Below, in pieces: positions 39,498 through 41,034 of a stretch of DNA of 41,034 nt. Numbering within the stretch: the stretch's first letter is position 1; each line of letters opens with the position of its first letter. Source of the DNA: Candidatus Kutchimonas denitrificans. Lineage in GTDB: Bacteria; Gemmatimonadota; Gemmatimonadetes; Palauibacterales; KS3-K002. A program made the translations under genes and the position numbers. Below the pieces are notes generated by a model that worked only from the letters and a program-made list of their open reading frames with translations, was not told where the DNA came from and made no database searches. The stretch is from assembly GCA_011774835.1 (NCBI GenBank), contig JAACAK010000046.1, positions 142,157 to 183,190 on the forward strand, given 5' to 3'.

Positions 39498-40408
39498 GCC
39501 ACGCCATCGAGACCCGGGGTCTGGGCTACCGGGCGGGCAAGAGGTTCGAGATCCGGGATCTGGAGCTGCGGATTCCGCAGGGCTCGATCTACGGCTTCTT
39601 GGGGGCCAATGGATCTGGGAAGACCACGACGATGCATCTGGTGCTGGGCCTGCTGCGGGCGGACCGCGGGACGATCGAGGTGTTGGGCCATGAGATCCCG
39701 GAGGATGTGGTCCGGGTGAACGCACGGACGGGGTTCGTGCCCGAGCGGCCCCACCTGTACAGGAGCCTGACCATCGATGAGACGTTGGGGTACGAATCGG
39801 CCTTCTATTCCCACTGGGACGCCGGGCGGGCGAGCCAGCTGATCGATGCGTTCGGCCTCGATCGTGACCGTCGCGTGGGCCGACTCTCGAAAGGCGAGAC
39901 CGGCCAGCTGATGGTGCTGCTGGCACTGGCCAGGTCGCCGGAGCTGCTGGTGCTGGACGAGCCCACCGACGGTCTGGACCCGGTGGTGCGGCGGGACATC
40001 CTGGCGGCGCTGCTCGACTACGTCTCGCAGCGAGAGGCGACGGTCTTCATCTCCAGCCACCTGGTGCACGAGCTGGAGCGGGTGTGCGACTGGGTGGGGG
40101 TGATCGACGACGGCCGTATGGTGGCGGAGATGCCGATGCAGGTGTTCAAGGAGGGGATCAAGCGGCTGCGCGTGACGGACGCGCCGGAGGTGATCGGCGA
40201 CCCGCCGTTCGAGATCCTCGGTCGCGAGCGAACCGACGGGCTGAGCGGTGCGGAGGTGTGGGTCGTACGGGGGTGGGAGGCGCCGATGAAGGGCTACTTC
40301 GGCGACATCGGAGCCAACCTGCGCGAGACGATCGACCTCGATCTGGAGGAGGGGTTCGTCGAGCTTTTGCGTACCGCCCGAGCCTCACGCGGCGAGGAGG
40401 TGTCGTAG
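39494..40408 (+). CDS. ABC transporter ATP-binding protein (YtrB-like)
   Basis: 304 residues. Walker A FLGANGSGKTTTMHL, Q-loop region ARTGFVPERPHLY, a degenerate signature LSKGETGQL where LSGGQ is usual, Walker B LLVLDEPTDGLDP, and the H-loop FISSHLVHELE. The C-terminal ~90 residues are an extra domain of the kind found in drug/bacitracin-type exporters. It powers the membrane protein encoded next. GTG of the permease overlaps its TAG. Efflux of an antimicrobial or lipid is the usual role of YtrA-controlled transporters, but the substrate is unknown. Confidence 0.92.
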   Translation: MSHAIETRGLGYRAGKRFEIRDLELRIPQGSIYGFLGANGSGKTTTMHLVLGLLRADRGTIEVLGHEIPEDVVRVNARTGFVPERPHLYRSLTIDETLGYESAFYSHWDAGRASQLIDAFGLDRDRRVGRLSKGETGQLMVLLALARSPELLVLDEPTDGLDPVVRRDILAALLDYVSQREATVFISSHLVHELERVCDWVGVIDDGRMVAEMPMQVFKEGIKRLRVTDAPEVIGDPPFEILGRERTDGLSGAEVWVVRGWEAPMKGYFGDIGANLRETIDLDLEEGFVELLRTARASRGEEVS

Positions 40409-41034
40409 TGTTCCGAGCGATCTTCTATACCCAGTGGAAGTGGACACGGCTGGCGCTCTTGCCGTGCAGCGTGATCGCGTTCGCGCTGCCCATCCTGTCG
40501 GTTCGGCATCTGGGATCGGGGCTCACGACTTTTTGGGCGATGGAGGTGCTGGATCGCATGCGGTTGTTCTCGGTCTGGTACCCGGCGCTGGCCGCGGCGA
40601 CCGGGCTGATCGTGGCCGTCAGCGCTTGGCGCGAGGATCACCGACACGGCCACGTGTACGCGCTCTCGCTGCCGGTCGAGCGCTGGCGCTTCGCTCTCCT
40701 CCGTTACGGGTCCGGTGCGCTCTTGCTGGCCGGGCCGATCCTCGCCCTCTGGTTGGGCGCGGCGATCGCGTCGTGGGCCGCCTCGGTGCCGCCCGGTCTC
40801 CGCGCCTATCCGACGGCTCTGGCCGTTCGGTTCGCGCTGGCCCTGTTGGTCGCCTACTCGATCTTCTTCGCCATCTCGGCGGGAACGACCCGCACGGCGG
40901 CCTACGTGCTGGGTGGGCTCGGAGCTGTGGCGATCGTCGCGATACTGGTCTTCGCGGCGGGAGTGGAGATCGACCTGGCGGGCTGGTTGCTGGAGCGGGT
41001 CATGGGAAGGACGGGCCCGCTGAACCTGTTCACC
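40408..41034 (+). CDS. ABC transporter permease, N-terminal part
   Basis: The frame starts at GTG 40408, which shares its first base with the ATPase stop, and stays open to the window end (209 codons). It has several hydrophobic helices, such as LALLPCSVIAFALPILSV, LAAATGLIVAVSAW and YVLGGLGAVAIVAILVFAAGV, in the ABC-2 type permease pattern. It begins FRAIFYTQWKWTR, with a cytoplasmic amphipathic start common in this class. It is the membrane partner of the ATPase; the rest is outside the window. Confidence 0.8.
   Translation, partial: MFRAIFYTQWKWTRLALLPCSVIAFALPILSVRHLGSGLTTFWAMEVLDRMRLFSVWYPALAAATGLIVAVSAWREDHRHGHVYALSLPVERWRFALLRYGSGALLLAGPILALWLGAAIASWAASVPPGLRAYPTALAVRFALALLVAYSIFFAISAGTTRTAAYVLGGLGAVAIVAILVFAAGVEIDLAGWLLERVMGRTGPLNLFT

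Overview
The window is about 41 kb of very GC-rich bacterial chromosome. It is densely packed with ordinary housekeeping and metabolic genes, with no rRNA, tRNA, CRISPR, transposase or phage genes that I can see. The gene content suits a Gram-negative-type heterotroph of the Gemmatimonadota or a related phylum. That is inference from gene order (yqeK / LytR_C / aspS / phoH / PgpH-type HD protein / ybeY), the paired secreted M14-type proteins and the AtuA-type acyl-CoA genes. No marker gene here settles it.

Layout: (1) 1-9407, all forward: the tail of yqeK, a LytR C-terminal-domain protein, a PTS EIIA domain, aspS, phoH, a 7TM-HD cyclic-dinucleotide phosphodiesterase, ybeY, a DUF502 membrane protein and mgtE. 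(2) 9408-10494: a degraded patch with a small hairpin repeat, a truncated DinB-like remnant and an intact DUF1569/DinB-like gene. (3) 10658-19734, all forward: an acyl-CoA operon with the MeaB GTPase, a split B12-dependent acyl-CoA mutase whose specificity residues are isobutyryl-CoA-mutase-like, a GalT-like protein, an acyl-CoA carboxylase beta subunit, AtuA and its ferredoxin-fold partner, an enoyl-CoA hydratase and two tiny membrane proteins. (4) 27603-19999, reverse: a tightly coupled signalling operon of FHA protein, NHL/TPR secreted protein, transmembrane Ser/Thr kinase and FHA-GAF-HD-GYP protein. (5) 27823-31621: recQ facing a human-type guaA. (6) 33067-31823 and 37069-33262, reverse: a lipoprotein and two M14 carboxypeptidase-family proteins, one with its zinc site destroyed. 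(7) 37252 to the end: a small zinc-ribbon protein, a PAP2 phosphatase, a truncated glyoxalase, and a GntR(YtrA-like)/ABC-transporter operon cut off by the window edge.

Three intergenic gaps (7060-7276, 19738-20009, 29542-29812) hold diverged copies of one long imperfect palindrome. Two of them fill the space between convergent genes, with the gene ends inside the repeat. This dispersed hairpin family is the clearest unexplained non-coding structure. Other points of note are the isobutyryl-CoA-mutase-type residues next to AtuA/carboxylase genes, a near-consensus promoter inside a low-GC island of the AtuA-partner gene, a probable leaderless meaB start next to a perfect palindrome, and the FHA-NHL-kinase-HD-GYP operon.
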